Below, in pieces: positions 51,610 through 60,241 of a stretch of 64,000 bases of DNA. Origin of the DNA: Streptomyces xanthochromogenes (lineage in GTDB: Bacteria; Actinomycetota; Actinomycetes; Streptomycetales; Streptomycetaceae); contig NZ_BMUZ01000017.1 of NCBI RefSeq assembly GCF_014650455.1, positions 62,001 to 126,000 of the forward strand, written 5' to 3'. The position numbers and the translations under genes were made by a program. A model generated the notes under the pieces. The model was not told the origin of the DNA. It worked only from the letters and a program-made list of their open reading frames with translations, and ran no database searches. How positions within the stretch are numbered: the stretch's first letter is position 1; every line of letters starts with the position of its first letter.

Positions 51610-52596
51610 TCAGTCCGCGAGCATGGCGAGCCAGTCGATCAGCAGGCCGTTGACCTCGTCGGGGCGTTCCTGCTGGATCCAGTGGCCACATGCCTCCAGG
51701 ATGTGGGAGGCCGACAGGCCGGGGAGCGTGGTGGGGTAGGCCTCGATGGCGTCGGACATCCAGGTGGTGGAGGCGTCCAGGGCACCGCCGATGAACAGGG
51801 AGGGCTGCTTGATGGGCACTCCGCGGTGCGATGCGAGGTCTTCCCAGTCGCGGTCCATGTTGCGGTAGCGGTTGAGCGCGCCGGTCAGGCCGGTGCGCTC
51901 GAACTCCGCCGCGTAGACGTCGAGGTCGTCCTCGCTCAGCCAGACCGGGAGCGGACCGGCGGGGAATCGGTCGCGCAGTTGGCCGCCATGGGCGACGAAA
52001 TGCGGGTCGGCCTGGTCGGGGGCGGGCAGGGTGTCGCCGGACAGGGCGGCGAAGAAGCCCGCGAGCCAGCCGCGGACGTCGGGCTCGATCTCCGCCTCGG
52101 CGCGGCCCGGCTTCTGGAAGTAGGAGACGTAGAACTCCTGCTCCGGGCCGCCGATCCGGCCGAAGATGTCGGTGGGACGGGGGCCGCCGGGCGGCGCATA
52201 GGGAACGCTCAGCAGTCCGACGGCGCGGAAGATCTCCGGGTGGAGCAGCGCGGAGACGGCGGCGATGTTGGACCCCCAGTCATGGCCGACGACCACCGCG
52301 CGCTCCTCGCCGAGGGCGCGCACGACCGCCACGTTGTCCTCCACCAGGTCGAGCATCCGGTAGGCCTCGGTCGCCGCGGGCTTGGAGGAACGGCCGTAGC
52401 CGCGCACGTCGATCGCCACCGCCCGGTAGCCGGCCGCGGCGAGAGCCGGGAGCTGGCGGCGCCAGGAGTACCAGGACTCGGGGAATCCGTGCACGAGCAG
52501 GACCAGGGGCCCGGTGCCCTGCTCGACCAGGTGCAGGCGCCCGGCCGGGACCTCGACGGTGCGGTGGCGGAGTCCGGTGGTCGGCTCGGGCTGCAT
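51610..52596 (-). CDS. Epoxide hydrolase-like alpha/beta hydrolase
   Basis: 328 residues; starts at ATG 52596. Signatures of soluble epoxide hydrolases: HGFPESWYSWRRQ (oxyanion HGxP), VVVGHDWGSNIAAV (nucleophile Asp of GHDWG), FFIGGALDASTTWM-like segment for the acid, EACGHWIQQERPDEVN with the His, and cap-domain tyrosines in FYVSYFQ and LNRYRNM. Hydrolyses epoxides to diols via an ester intermediate. The nearest family is EphA/B of actinobacteria. It diverges from an XRE-cupin regulator with a palindrome between them, so regulation by that protein is likely. Confidence 0.92.
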   Translation of the reverse strand: MQPEPTTGLRHRTVEVPAGRLHLVEQGTGPLVLLVHGFPESWYSWRRQLPALAAAGYRAVAIDVRGYGRSSKPAATEAYRMLDLVEDNVAVVRALGEERAVVVGHDWGSNIAAVSALLHPEIFRAVGLLSVPYAPPGGPRPTDIFGRIGGPEQEFYVSYFQKPGRAEAEIEPDVRGWLAGFFAALSGDTLPAPDQADPHFVAHGGQLRDRFPAGPLPVWLSEDDLDVYAAEFERTGLTGALNRYRNMDRDWEDLASHRGVPIKQPSLFIGGALDASTTWMSDAIEAYPTTLPGLSASHILEACGHWIQQERPDEVNGLLIDWLAMLAD

Positions 52597-52673
52597 GGGC
52601 TTCTCCTCGGTTCGCGGGCTGACGCGGCTACCCGTCGATCATGCGCCGCGGCCGCTGCCCGACGCGATCCACC

Positions 52674-52688
52674 TTGCCATGCTGGCAA
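52674..52688. promoter_or_regulatory. 6-3-6 palindrome between epoxide hydrolase and XRE regulator
   Basis: TTGCCATGCTGGCAA, a perfect inverted repeat with a 3-base centre, 78 bases upstream of the hydrolase ATG and 50 bases upstream of the regulator GTG. TTGCCA-type sites are common for XRE proteins with cupin domains. Likely operator for both genes. Confidence 0.65.
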
Positions 52689-52737
52689 ACTTGCAGGACA
52701 GCAGGGTGGAGGAGCCCAGGGCAGGAAGGCGCGAGAC

Positions 52738-53373
52738 GTGGCAGTCGACGACGTGGACGGCACACTGGCCGCGATGGGCCCGCGGCTGCGTGCCGCGCGC
52801 GAGCGGCACGGCGCGACGCTCGCCGGTGTCGCCGGCGCGACCGGCATCTCGCCGAGCACGCTGTCGCGGATGGAGACCGGCCGGCGCCACCCTACCCTGG
52901 AGGTGCTGCTACAGCTGTCGAAGGAGTACGGGGTTTCCTTGGACGAGTTGGCCGGCACGGCGCCCGCCCCGCGAGCCGCGGTAACGCTGAGCTTCGGGGA
53001 CGACAAAGCGGTACTGCCGTTGACCCGTTATGTCGGCGGCCTGCACGCCCACAAGCACGTCCTGCCCGCCCTGGAGGACCCGCCCGCGCGGCCCCGGCAG
53101 GTCTCCCACGACGGCTACGAGTGGCTGTGCGTCCTGTACGGGCGACTGTGGCTCGCGCTCGGCGACCACGACCTGGTCCTGGTCGCCGGCGACGTGACCG
53201 AGTTCGACACACGCACCCCGCACGGGGTGGCGAACGCCGGAGCCGGCGGCCCGGTCGAGTACCTGGTGATGTTCGGACCGCAGGGCGAGCGCCCCCGGCC
53301 GCGCACCCCTTCGGCCACGGGCCACGCGAGCCGGCCGGATCGTGCCCGCACCGGCCGCGAAGCCCGGCCATAG
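52738..53373 (+). CDS. XRE-family regulator with C-terminal cupin domain
   Basis: 211 residues; GTG 52738 with GGAAGG eight bases upstream. An N-terminal helix-turn-helix (LRAARERHGATLAGVAGATGISPSTLSRMETGRRHPTLEVLLQL) is followed by a single cupin (YEWLCVLYGRLWLALGDHDLVLVAGDVTEFDTRTPHGV), the ligand-binding part. Proteins of this build bind small metabolites or metals. It diverges from the epoxide hydrolase gene and presumably controls it through the 52674-52688 palindrome. The C-terminal PRPRTPSATGHASRPD tail is unstructured. The next gene starts 157 bases on and may be separate. Confidence 0.9.
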   Translation: MAVDDVDGTLAAMGPRLRAARERHGATLAGVAGATGISPSTLSRMETGRRHPTLEVLLQLSKEYGVSLDELAGTAPAPRAAVTLSFGDDKAVLPLTRYVGGLHAHKHVLPALEDPPARPRQVSHDGYEWLCVLYGRLWLALGDHDLVLVAGDVTEFDTRTPHGVANAGAGGPVEYLVMFGPQGERPRPRTPSATGHASRPDRARTGREARP

Positions 53374-53530
53374 AGGCCGGAACCCACACGCATGCCCATG
53401 GTGTGCCGCGCGGCCGGAAGTGTTCCGTGCGGCCCCTGCCCCGTTGATGCCTCGCCGCATCGCCGGTTCCATGAGCACAGCCCGGTGGCGCCGTGCCGCC
53501 GGCAGGACGTGCAAGGGGGTTGGGGAGAGG

Positions 53531-56371
53531 ATGCGGCGATTGAGAACGCTCTCGACCAGAGCGAGGGCACGGACGAACGGAACATCCCGAAGACTGAGTG
53601 CGGCGGCGCTGATCGGCGTCGCCGCACTCGTCGTCCCGGTAGGTCCGGCCGCGGCGGCACAGGGCGCCCCGCCGCCCGGCCCCGCGGAGGTGGTTCCGGG
53701 GCAGCACACGGCGACGCCCGCGCTGGTGCAGGGCATCCGTGAGGAGGCCCCGGCCGCGGGAAGTGCCGCAGAGGCGGCCCGCGCCCACCTCGCGGGAAAA
53801 CCGGACCGGTACGGGATCGCGTCCCCGGCACGGGACTTGGACCCGGTGGGCACCATCAGCAGCGGGGCCGGACAGGAGACGGTGCGCTTCCAGCAGAAGC
53901 ACCAGGGCGTGCCGGTCCTCGGTGGCCAGTACCTCGTACGCATGGAGAAGAAGGACGGACGACGCGTCGTCACCGGAACGTCGGGCCAGTACTTCACCGG
54001 ACTGCGAACCGGCACGACACCCGAGATCAGCGACGAACTGGCCGTCGAGCGGGCTGTGGACGCGGTCCTCACGGACCTGCACGCGCAGGAGTTCACCCCG
54101 CGCCGGGGCAGCGAGGAGACCGAGCCGCAGCTCACCGGCACGCCACGCGGGCTGGTCGTCCTGCCGAGCGGGGGCGGGGTGCTCGCCCGGCACATCACCG
54201 TACGGGGCAAGGACCCGGCGAGCGCAGAACCGGTGGCGCGCGAGGTGTACGTCGACGCCCAGGCCGGATATCCGGTCCTTCAGTACAGCGGGATCCAGAC
54301 GTTCGGCGCACCGGCCGCAGCAGCCGGCAAGAACCCCCCGGCACACCTCGCCGCGGCCCCGGCGTCCGGCGTCGCGGGCTCGGGTGTCCGGCTCGACGGG
54401 AAGCCCGTCGAGCTTCAGGTGGACCGTGACGAGGCACGCAACTCCTATGTTCTGCGCGACCGTTCGCGAATTCAGGGCGACAACGTCCTCGCCACCTGGG
54501 ACGCCCGCGGCAAGTGGGCCAGTGACCTCGTCGGCACGTGGCCGGAGGACATCCTGGAAGTGGCCTCCGCCACCCCGGCCTTCGGCGCCGAGGCGACCGA
54601 GTCCGGCGCGGTGGACGCCCACTGGGCCGCGGGCCAGGTCCACGACTACTACAAGGACAAGTTCGGCCGCGACAGCCTGGACGGCCACGGCATGACCGTC
54701 AACTCCCTCGTGGGAGTGACCGATTACGGCCAGCCGTACGTCAACGCCTTCTGGGACGGCCAGAAAATGGTGTACGGCAGCGGTGACGCCGAGTACCGGC
54801 CGTTGTCCGCGGGGCTCGACGTGGTCGGCCACGAGATGACCCACGGCGTCATCGAGCACTCGGCGGGTCTGGTCTACGCCGGTCAGTCGGGAGCGATGAA
54901 CGAGGCCATCGCCGACTACTTCGGCAACGCCATCGAGAACACCGCGTACGGCACCCCCACCGACCATCCCGACTCGGGTCTCCTCGGCGAACGGCTCTGC
55001 CGGACCAAGGCTCCGCGTGCCTGCGCCCTGCGCGACATGGGCGACGGGCGGACCACCGCCAAGTCCTTCCTCGGTGTGGGTTTCGGCACCGACAACGGCG
55101 GCGTCCACCTCAACTCGACCATCTTCTCCGGCGCGTTGTGGAACATCCGGCAGGACCTCGGTGCGGCCGTAGCCGACCGCGTCGTGTACAAAGCGCTCAC
55201 CGAATACCTCACCCCGATCGACGGCTTCACGCAGGGCCGGGCCGCGGTACTCGCCGCGGCGAAGGACCTCAAGGTTCCCGCGAGCGGCCTCAAGGCCGTG
55301 CAGCGCGCCTTCAACGCCCGTGGCATCGCGCCGGGTTGGGAACTCGCGCTGGGCGTGGACTCCGACCGGCTCCTCGACCGGGTCAACACGAGCAGATCAC
55401 GGGTCGGCGCGGGCGGCGGCTGGTGGACGGCATCCACGTCCAACGAGGCGGGCTCGGAGGCGTACTCGGTGTGGGCCGGACGGGCCGACGGCAAGGGCCA
55501 GTCGAAACTGATGAGCCCCAACGACGGGCGCTACCACGTCAATCCGGCGACCGACGGAAAAACCGTGGTGTGGCAGGCGTACGGGGCGAACGGCGTGGAC
55601 ATCCTGGCCAGGCCACTGGCAGGCGGTCCGGTGCGCGCACTGTGGCACACCAGCCGGAGCGTGGGCGCCTCGACGGCCGTGGACGGCGACACCGTGACGT
55701 TCCCCTACTACAACTACGGCGGGCGGCCCGGCATCGCCTATCTGAGCCTGAAGGACCCGGCGAGCGCGGTCCAGCTCGGCGGGGGCACCTACCACCGGAC
55801 GTACTTCCCGTCCGTGAGTCACGGCAAGGTCGTCTACCAGGACATGCAACGGGTCCGCGGCACACCCGTCACCTACCAGTACACGACCCGCGTCGTCGAC
55901 ATCGCGGCCGGTACGGACACGGTGGTCCAGGAGGCAGCCGCCAACGCGAGCCTGGGCCCGACGGCCGTCAACGGCACCCACGTCTACTGGCTTACCGACG
56001 AGCTCGACGGCGACGGCACTACGGCGCTGCGCCGGGCCGGCTTCGACGGGGCCGGTGCGGTCGACCTCAGCCCGGAGGTCGGCCCGGACGCGCTGAACGC
56101 GTACGACCTCACGGCGTCCGAGGACGCGGTGACGGTCGGAGCGCGGACGTACGACCCCGAGTACCACAACGAGTCGCTCGCCAAGCTGTGGCAGTTCTCG
56201 GCGACCGCGTCGCCTTCGGACGACGGCGCGCGCAAGGGCCGGGTCTCGTGCAACCGCGGTGATCAGCTCTCGGCCGCGGCGGCGGCCGGCGGTCAGGTGG
56301 TCTGGGTCGACGCGACCACCGGCATCAGCCAGGTGGTGACCCGCACCCGGCCCACCGGACGCTGCGCCTGA
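53531..56371 (+). CDS. Secreted M4 (thermolysin-type) metallopeptidase with C-terminal beta-propeller
   Basis: 946 residues from ATG 53531 (GGGGAGAGG directly upstream). Signal peptide (SAAALIGVAALVVPVGPAAAA-QG), an FTP/PepSY propeptide of about 200 residues, then the M4 domain with VVGHEMTHGVIEHSAGLVYAGQSGAMNEAIADYFGN (HExxH, distal Glu in NEAIAD). The C-terminal 350 residues are beta-propeller blades (WWTASTSNEAGSEAYSVWAG, AVDGDTVTFPYYNYG, YFPSVSHGKVVYQDM, GPTAVNGTHVYWLTDE), a TolB/YncE-like extension not found in thermolysin. Zinc-dependent extracellular protease with a probable binding module. Its stop is followed by a palindromic region. Confidence 0.92.
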   Translation: MRRLRTLSTRARARTNGTSRRLSAAALIGVAALVVPVGPAAAAQGAPPPGPAEVVPGQHTATPALVQGIREEAPAAGSAAEAARAHLAGKPDRYGIASPARDLDPVGTISSGAGQETVRFQQKHQGVPVLGGQYLVRMEKKDGRRVVTGTSGQYFTGLRTGTTPEISDELAVERAVDAVLTDLHAQEFTPRRGSEETEPQLTGTPRGLVVLPSGGGVLARHITVRGKDPASAEPVAREVYVDAQAGYPVLQYSGIQTFGAPAAAAGKNPPAHLAAAPASGVAGSGVRLDGKPVELQVDRDEARNSYVLRDRSRIQGDNVLATWDARGKWASDLVGTWPEDILEVASATPAFGAEATESGAVDAHWAAGQVHDYYKDKFGRDSLDGHGMTVNSLVGVTDYGQPYVNAFWDGQKMVYGSGDAEYRPLSAGLDVVGHEMTHGVIEHSAGLVYAGQSGAMNEAIADYFGNAIENTAYGTPTDHPDSGLLGERLCRTKAPRACALRDMGDGRTTAKSFLGVGFGTDNGGVHLNSTIFSGALWNIRQDLGAAVADRVVYKALTEYLTPIDGFTQGRAAVLAAAKDLKVPASGLKAVQRAFNARGIAPGWELALGVDSDRLLDRVNTSRSRVGAGGGWWTASTSNEAGSEAYSVWAGRADGKGQSKLMSPNDGRYHVNPATDGKTVVWQAYGANGVDILARPLAGGPVRALWHTSRSVGASTAVDGDTVTFPYYNYGGRPGIAYLSLKDPASAVQLGGGTYHRTYFPSVSHGKVVYQDMQRVRGTPVTYQYTTRVVDIAAGTDTVVQEAAANASLGPTAVNGTHVYWLTDELDGDGTTALRRAGFDGAGAVDLSPEVGPDALNAYDLTASEDAVTVGARTYDPEYHNESLAKLWQFSATASPSDDGARKGRVSCNRGDQLSAAAAAGGQVVWVDATTGISQVVTRTRPTGRCA

Positions 56372-56461
56372 CGGACCGGGTGCGCCCGGCGCCCCGGCTA
56401 CGCCAAGGGACCGGGGGCCGCAGGCCGTCTCGTCGGCACTGCGGCCGCTGACGGCGGACGA

Positions 56462-56508
56462 GGTCACCGGTGACCAGCAGGCCCGGTCACCGGTGACCAA
56501 CCGGGCCT
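56462..56508. promoter_or_regulatory. Tandem GGTCACCGGTGACC palindromes
   Basis: Two identical 14-bp palindromes (56462-56475 and 56485-56498), centres 23 bases apart, the second also embedded in a GGCCCGGT/ACCGGGCC stem (56481-56506). They lie about 90 bases after the M4 gene stop and 150 bases before the YbjQ operon. Perfect repetition of the 14-mer suggests a two-site operator; the outer stem could also serve as terminator. Confidence 0.6.
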
Positions 56509-56659
56509 CGTCCGTCATCGCCCCGGGCCGGGCCCGTGTCCCTCCGATCCACCAGGGCGGGACCAGTCCGTTGGAGCCCGAGGCCCCCGTTCCGCTGATT
56601 TCTTCGATGGCTTACGCTGCCGAACGGCGACGCGATCCGCGCCGTGAGCCGAGAGGTCA

Positions 56660-57550
56660 GTGGCACGGGAGTCGATGACGTACTCAAGGGGAAACGCCGG
56701 TACGCCCGGGGCCGCCGCCGATGGGACGGCTGATATCCGGGACGGCCGCACCTGGGACTCGGCGCTGTCAGCCGAGGAATTCGCCGCGGTCAAGGGCGTC
56801 GGGTTCGAGCCGGTCGGCCAGGTCCTCGGGACGGCCGTCTTCAACATCGGGTACTCGGGCGTCTGGGGCTGCCCGGGTGCGTGGTCGGCCGCGGACGGCG
56901 TGAAAGCCCAGTCCTCGGCCTGGGGGTCGTCGTTCGCCCCGTTGGTGCGGACGATGTACGCGGCGCGCAGGCTGGCGCTGTCCCGCGCGGTGGACGAGTG
57001 CCGGGCGCTCGGCGGCGACGGGATCGTGGGGGTGAAGCTGCGGGTCGGCGCGTTTCCGGCGGGGGGTCTTGAGTTCACCGCGCTGGGCACCGCGGTCCGG
57101 GCCCGCTCGCGCATCCGGCCGCGTCAGCCCTTCACGTCGCACCTGAGCGGCCAGGACTTCGCCAAGCTCCTGCACGGCGGATGGGTACCCACCGGACTCG
57201 CCTTCGGCATCGCCCTCGCGACCCGGCACGACGACTGGCGTACCTCACGCCGCATCCCCTGGACCGCGGGGAACCAGGAGGTCGACGCCTACACCCTGCT
57301 GATCAACCACGTCCGCCACGACGCCCGGGAGCAGCTGGCCCTGGACGCGTCGAAGCACGGCGGCGACGGGATCGTGGTGGATGACGTGACGTTGCGGGTG
57401 TGGGAGCGCGACTGCCTCACGATCGGGAGCACGCGCGACCTCAGCGCGGAAGCGGTCTTCGTCGGCACCTCGATCGCCAGGTTCGACCACTCCGGGCGGC
57501 CCGCCGGAGCGAGACCACTGACCATCATGAGATTGGAGCGCGAGCGCTGA
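56660..57550 (+). CDS. Tandem YbjQ-domain (heavy-metal-binding fold) protein
   Basis: 296 residues from GTG 56660 (AGAGG three bases upstream; ATG 56675 is an equal alternative). Two copies of the YbjQ/UPF0145 fold: the first shows SAEEFAAVKGVGFEPVGQVLGTAVFNIGY and ALSRAVDECRALGGDGIVGVKLRV, the second FTSHLSGQDFAKLLHGGWVPTGLAFG and QLALDASKHGGDGIVVDDV. YbjQ proteins form pentamers; metal binding is proposed, not certain. It is the first of three genes (2 bases to the next). Role unknown. Confidence 0.85.
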   Translation: MARESMTYSRGNAGTPGAAADGTADIRDGRTWDSALSAEEFAAVKGVGFEPVGQVLGTAVFNIGYSGVWGCPGAWSAADGVKAQSSAWGSSFAPLVRTMYAARRLALSRAVDECRALGGDGIVGVKLRVGAFPAGGLEFTALGTAVRARSRIRPRQPFTSHLSGQDFAKLLHGGWVPTGLAFGIALATRHDDWRTSRRIPWTAGNQEVDAYTLLINHVRHDAREQLALDASKHGGDGIVVDDVTLRVWERDCLTIGSTRDLSAEAVFVGTSIARFDHSGRPAGARPLTIMRLERER

Positions 57551-57551
57551 C

Positions 57552-58415
57552 ATGACCGAGCGAACGGGACAAGAACCGACCGGGGCAGCCGCACAGCCGG
57601 CCAGGGACGGCGTACCCGAGGACGCGATGCGGCGGCTCGCTCAGCTCCAACCGGGAGAAAAGGGATCGCTGTTCACCTCGGACCTGACGGTGAACGAGTT
57701 CCTGCTGGTGCGCGAGGCCGGCTTCCGCCCGCTCGGGCTGGTCCTCGGCTCCTCGGTGTACCACGTCGGCATCCAGCTCGGCCGTTGGTCGAAGAACCAG
57801 GAGCTGACCAAACTGTCCCAGGCCATGTACCACGCGCGCGAGCTGGCGATGAGCCGGATGGAGGCGGAGGCGAGCGCCTTGGGGGCGGACGGCATCGTCG
57901 GGGTGCGGCTGGACATCGAATTCAAGGAATTCGGCTCGGACATCGCCGAGTTCATCGCGGTCGGTACGGCGGTCAAGGCGGACGGCGCGGACCCGGGGCC
58001 GACCGGAACCTGGCTCAACAACAAGGGCAAGCCGTTCACCTCCGACTTGTCGGGCCAGGACTTCTGGACACTGATCCGAGCCGGATACGCACCGCTGGAC
58101 ATGGTGATGGGCTCGTGCGTCTACCACGTGGCGCACCAGCGCTTCGCCCAGGCTCTGAGCACTACGGGCCGCAACGTCGAGATCGAGCCGTTCACCCAGG
58201 CGCTCTACGACGCACGCGAGTTGGCGATGAGCCGCATGCAGGCGGAGGGGCAGGCCCTGGAGGCCGAGGGGATCGTGGCAGTCCAGCTGAGGCAGCACTC
58301 GCACACCTGGGGAACCCACACCACGGAGTTCTTCGCGATCGGCACAGCGGTGCGCCCGCTGCGCGACGACCACGTGATCGCCCGGCCGACCATGGTGCTG
58401 AGCCTCGATGCCTGA
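57552..58415 (+). CDS. Second tandem YbjQ-domain protein
   Basis: 287 residues from ATG 57552, 2 bases after the previous stop. Again two YbjQ copies: FTSDLTVNEFLLVREAGFRPLGLVLGSSVYHVG with MSRMEAEASALGADGIVGVRLD, and FTSDLSGQDFWTLIRAGYAPLDMVMGSCVYHVA with MSRMQAEGQALEAEGIVAVQLR. The two copies are closer to each other than to the neighbour gene, so duplication happened inside each gene. Overlaps the next gene by 8 bases. Function unknown. Confidence 0.88.
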   Translation: MTERTGQEPTGAAAQPARDGVPEDAMRRLAQLQPGEKGSLFTSDLTVNEFLLVREAGFRPLGLVLGSSVYHVGIQLGRWSKNQELTKLSQAMYHARELAMSRMEAEASALGADGIVGVRLDIEFKEFGSDIAEFIAVGTAVKADGADPGPTGTWLNNKGKPFTSDLSGQDFWTLIRAGYAPLDMVMGSCVYHVAHQRFAQALSTTGRNVEIEPFTQALYDARELAMSRMQAEGQALEAEGIVAVQLRQHSHTWGTHTTEFFAIGTAVRPLRDDHVIARPTMVLSLDA

Positions 58416-58800
58416 GCTGGAAGTGGAACTGCTGGCCGCCGCGCTCCGCCAGGACAGCGCGGACCTGGGCCTGTACGCCAACGTGCTTTCGACGAACCTG
58501 GCGGACTCGCTGCCACCCGGCACCGTGCGCGTCAAGCGCAGGCGCTCGCTGGCGGAACGGGTGGCCGGGCGTGAGGGTTCGGTCGCCGAACTGGACGTCG
58601 CCCTCGGGGAGCAGCGGCTCTCGCTGCGGACGGACCCGGGACGGGTGGCCTGCGAAATCTGCCACGAGGTGCGGGGAATCGTGCTCTCCCGACGCCAAGT
58701 GGGCCTGGACGAGTGGATCGATGCCCTGGCGCAGTCGATGGCGGACGCGGCGGTCACGAGCGCCCGCGCCCGCGAGGCGATCGAGCGCTTCCTGGCCTAG
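58408..58800 (+). CDS. Small uncharacterised protein of the YbjQ operon
   Basis: 130 residues; ATG 58408 overlaps the preceding gene by 8 bases. Cytoplasmic, helical: LEVELLAAALRQDSADLGLYANVLSTNLADSLP at the N-terminus, a basic KRRRSLAERVAGREG turn, CEICHEVRGIVLSRRQVGLDEWIDALAQSM with two Cys (CEIC), and a C-terminal helix. Found with YbjQ-domain genes, so probably a partner. No enzyme motif. Confidence 0.78.
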   Translation: MPELEVELLAAALRQDSADLGLYANVLSTNLADSLPPGTVRVKRRRSLAERVAGREGSVAELDVALGEQRLSLRTDPGRVACEICHEVRGIVLSRRQVGLDEWIDALAQSMADAAVTSARAREAIERFLA

Positions 58801-58819
58801 CGACCACCCACCCGTGCAC

Positions 58820-58867
58820 GTGCCGGTGCCGGTGCCGGTGCCGGTGCCGGTGCCGGTGCCGGTGCCG
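58820..58867. repeat. Hexanucleotide repeat, eight copies of GTGCCG
   Basis: Eight perfect GTGCCG units start 20 bases past the stop of the small YbjQ-operon protein, in the intergenic region before convergent genes. Read in frame, the repeat would encode Val-Pro dipeptides. It is probably unstable; no function seen. Confidence 0.95.
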
Positions 58868-58945
58868 CCCCACGTTCTCAGCGGTCCCTCCGGGGCGTCC
58901 GGGCGCTCGGATCAGGGATGACGGATCGGTCATGCGGGGCAGCCC

Positions 58946-59359
58946 TCACGCGAAGTCCGCTGCGGTGATGCTGTCGGCATGGCCGGACGGCCACTCCACC
59001 AACTCGATCCGGTACCCGTCCGGGTCCGTGAGCCACGACGTCTTCGGGCCTTGCGGGCCACCCGGATGTTCGAGCGGTTCGGGGTCCAAGCCGGCTTCGG
59101 TCAGCGTCTCCAGAGTGACGGCGAGCCTTTCCACCTGGATCGCGAGGTGGTCGAATCCGCTGCCGACGTCGACCGGTGGCTCGCCGGGTCGGTGGACGAG
59201 TTCGAGGGAGGCCGCCGGTTCCTCGGGGAACTTGAGGATCACGAGGCGTGCGCCGTTGCCAGGCTCGACCCTGCCCAGTTCGACGTAGCCCAAGGCGGTG
59301 TAGAAGCCGAGCGAGCGGTCCAGATCGGTGACGCGGTAGGAGACGAAGAGCGTCTTCAT
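58946..59359 (-). CDS. VOC-family (glyoxalase/bleomycin-resistance fold) protein
   Basis: 137 residues; ATG 59359 overlaps the stop of the upstream DHFR-like gene. One vicinal-oxygen-chelate domain: TLFVSYRVTDLDRSLGFYTALGY, LEL, FDHLAIQVERLAVTLETL, KTSWLTDPDGYRIELVEWP, with the metal ligands in His of DHLA and Glu of IELVE. Length and pattern are those of lactoylglutathione-lyase-like proteins. Co-transcribed with the DHFR-like protein. Substrate unknown. Confidence 0.92.
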   Translation of the reverse strand: MKTLFVSYRVTDLDRSLGFYTALGYVELGRVEPGNGARLVILKFPEEPAASLELVHRPGEPPVDVGSGFDHLAIQVERLAVTLETLTEAGLDPEPLEHPGGPQGPKTSWLTDPDGYRIELVEWPSGHADSITAADFA

Positions 59360-59940
59360 GCGGTTTCCTCGGATCGACGTACCTGGTAGCGGAGGTGTGT
59401 GACATCTCGGTCTTCGAGCCGTCGCACGAGGTCGAGTTCGATGTGCTCACTACCGAGGTGATCGAACAGTCGACGGCCTTCCCCGAGAAGGACCGGAATC
59501 AGGTGGATCTCCATCTCGTCCAGTTGCCCGGCTCGGAGGAGTGCCTGGGCCGCACCCGCCCCATGGACCATGACGGGCCGGTCCCCGGCGGCCGCGCGAG
59601 CCTGCCGGGCGCAGTCCTCGACATCGCTCACGAATCGCGCGTGGCCCGGTGGCACGTCCCCGTCGTCCACCCGGTGGGTGAGGACGAAGATCGGGACGCC
59701 GTCGTGGTGGTCGCCCTGCCAGCGCCCGGCGAGCTCGAAGGTGCGTCGGCCGGAGATCACAGCGCCGGTGGCCAGCGCTTCGCGGTAGACCTGGCCGCTC
59801 GGACCGTCGGACTCCCGGTCGTCGAGCCAGTTGAAGAGCCGGCCACCGTCGCGTCCGAGCTCCTGCCCGGGCCGATCGTCAGGGCCTGCGATGTAGCCGT
59901 CGAGCGACATCGACATGTACAGCCGAATCGGGTTGCTCAT
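59356..59940 (-). CDS. Dihydrofolate reductase-like (RibD C-terminal family) protein
   Basis: 194 residues; ATG 59940 with GGAGG six bases upstream (ATG 59952 is less likely). N-terminal LYMSMSLDGYIAGPDDRP, VISGRRTFELAGRW, PIFVLTHRVDDGDVPPG and VMVHGAGAAQALLRAGQLDEMEIHLIPVLLGEGRRLFDHLG match the DHFR/RibD-C family, which reduces pteridines or deaminated riboflavin intermediates with NADPH. It is upstream of and overlaps the VOC gene. Real substrate unknown. Confidence 0.92.
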   Translation of the reverse strand: MSNPIRLYMSMSLDGYIAGPDDRPGQELGRDGGRLFNWLDDRESDGPSGQVYREALATGAVISGRRTFELAGRWQGDHHDGVPIFVLTHRVDDGDVPPGHARFVSDVEDCARQARAAAGDRPVMVHGAGAAQALLRAGQLDEMEIHLIPVLLGEGRRLFDHLGSEHIELDLVRRLEDRDVTHLRYQVRRSEETA

Positions 59941-60241
59941 CCTGGCCTCCATGGCTCCTCCACGAGCGGGAATCGACGTTGCCTGGCTCGCCGACGGGAA
60001 TGAAACGTCACAGAGAAGACTTCAGGAAACCGCCGGACTCGTCGGCCCGCCCCGCCGGTCCCGGCAACACAGGCCAACACCGCACACCGGCCCTGCGCCC
60101 CCACCGGGATGCCACCGCAGGGCCGGCGTACGCGGGAGCTGCGCCGAGGCGTGGACGTGAATCGTCGGGGTCGGGGGCGGGGCAAACGGCGTCCGAGAGA
60201 GCCGCCGACGTCGGCTGGAAGCGTCGTCGGCGACTCGGGCT
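59941..60241. other. Intergenic, no gene seen
   Basis: 300 bases between the GNAT gene and the DHFR-like gene on the minus strand, carrying the promoter of the latter. No clear boxes, no gene. Confidence 0.5.

Noticed and set aside
48686..51691. 1001-codon ORF antisense to the second kinase
   Set aside because: Longest frame in the region but it only mirrors the kinase gene; composition rich in Arg, Gly and His with no motif.
50824..52737. Upstream extension of the XRE-cupin gene frame
   Set aside because: The extension overlaps the kinase and epoxide hydrolase genes; a GTG with a good ribosome binding site at 52738 is the start.
52892..55108. 738-codon minus-strand ORF under the XRE and M4 genes
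   Set aside because: Shadow of two clear plus-strand genes with known motifs.
58820..58867. Val-Pro repeat protein end encoded by GTGCCG repeats
   Set aside because: The upstream gene ends before the repeat; no start codon with a ribosome binding site reads through it.
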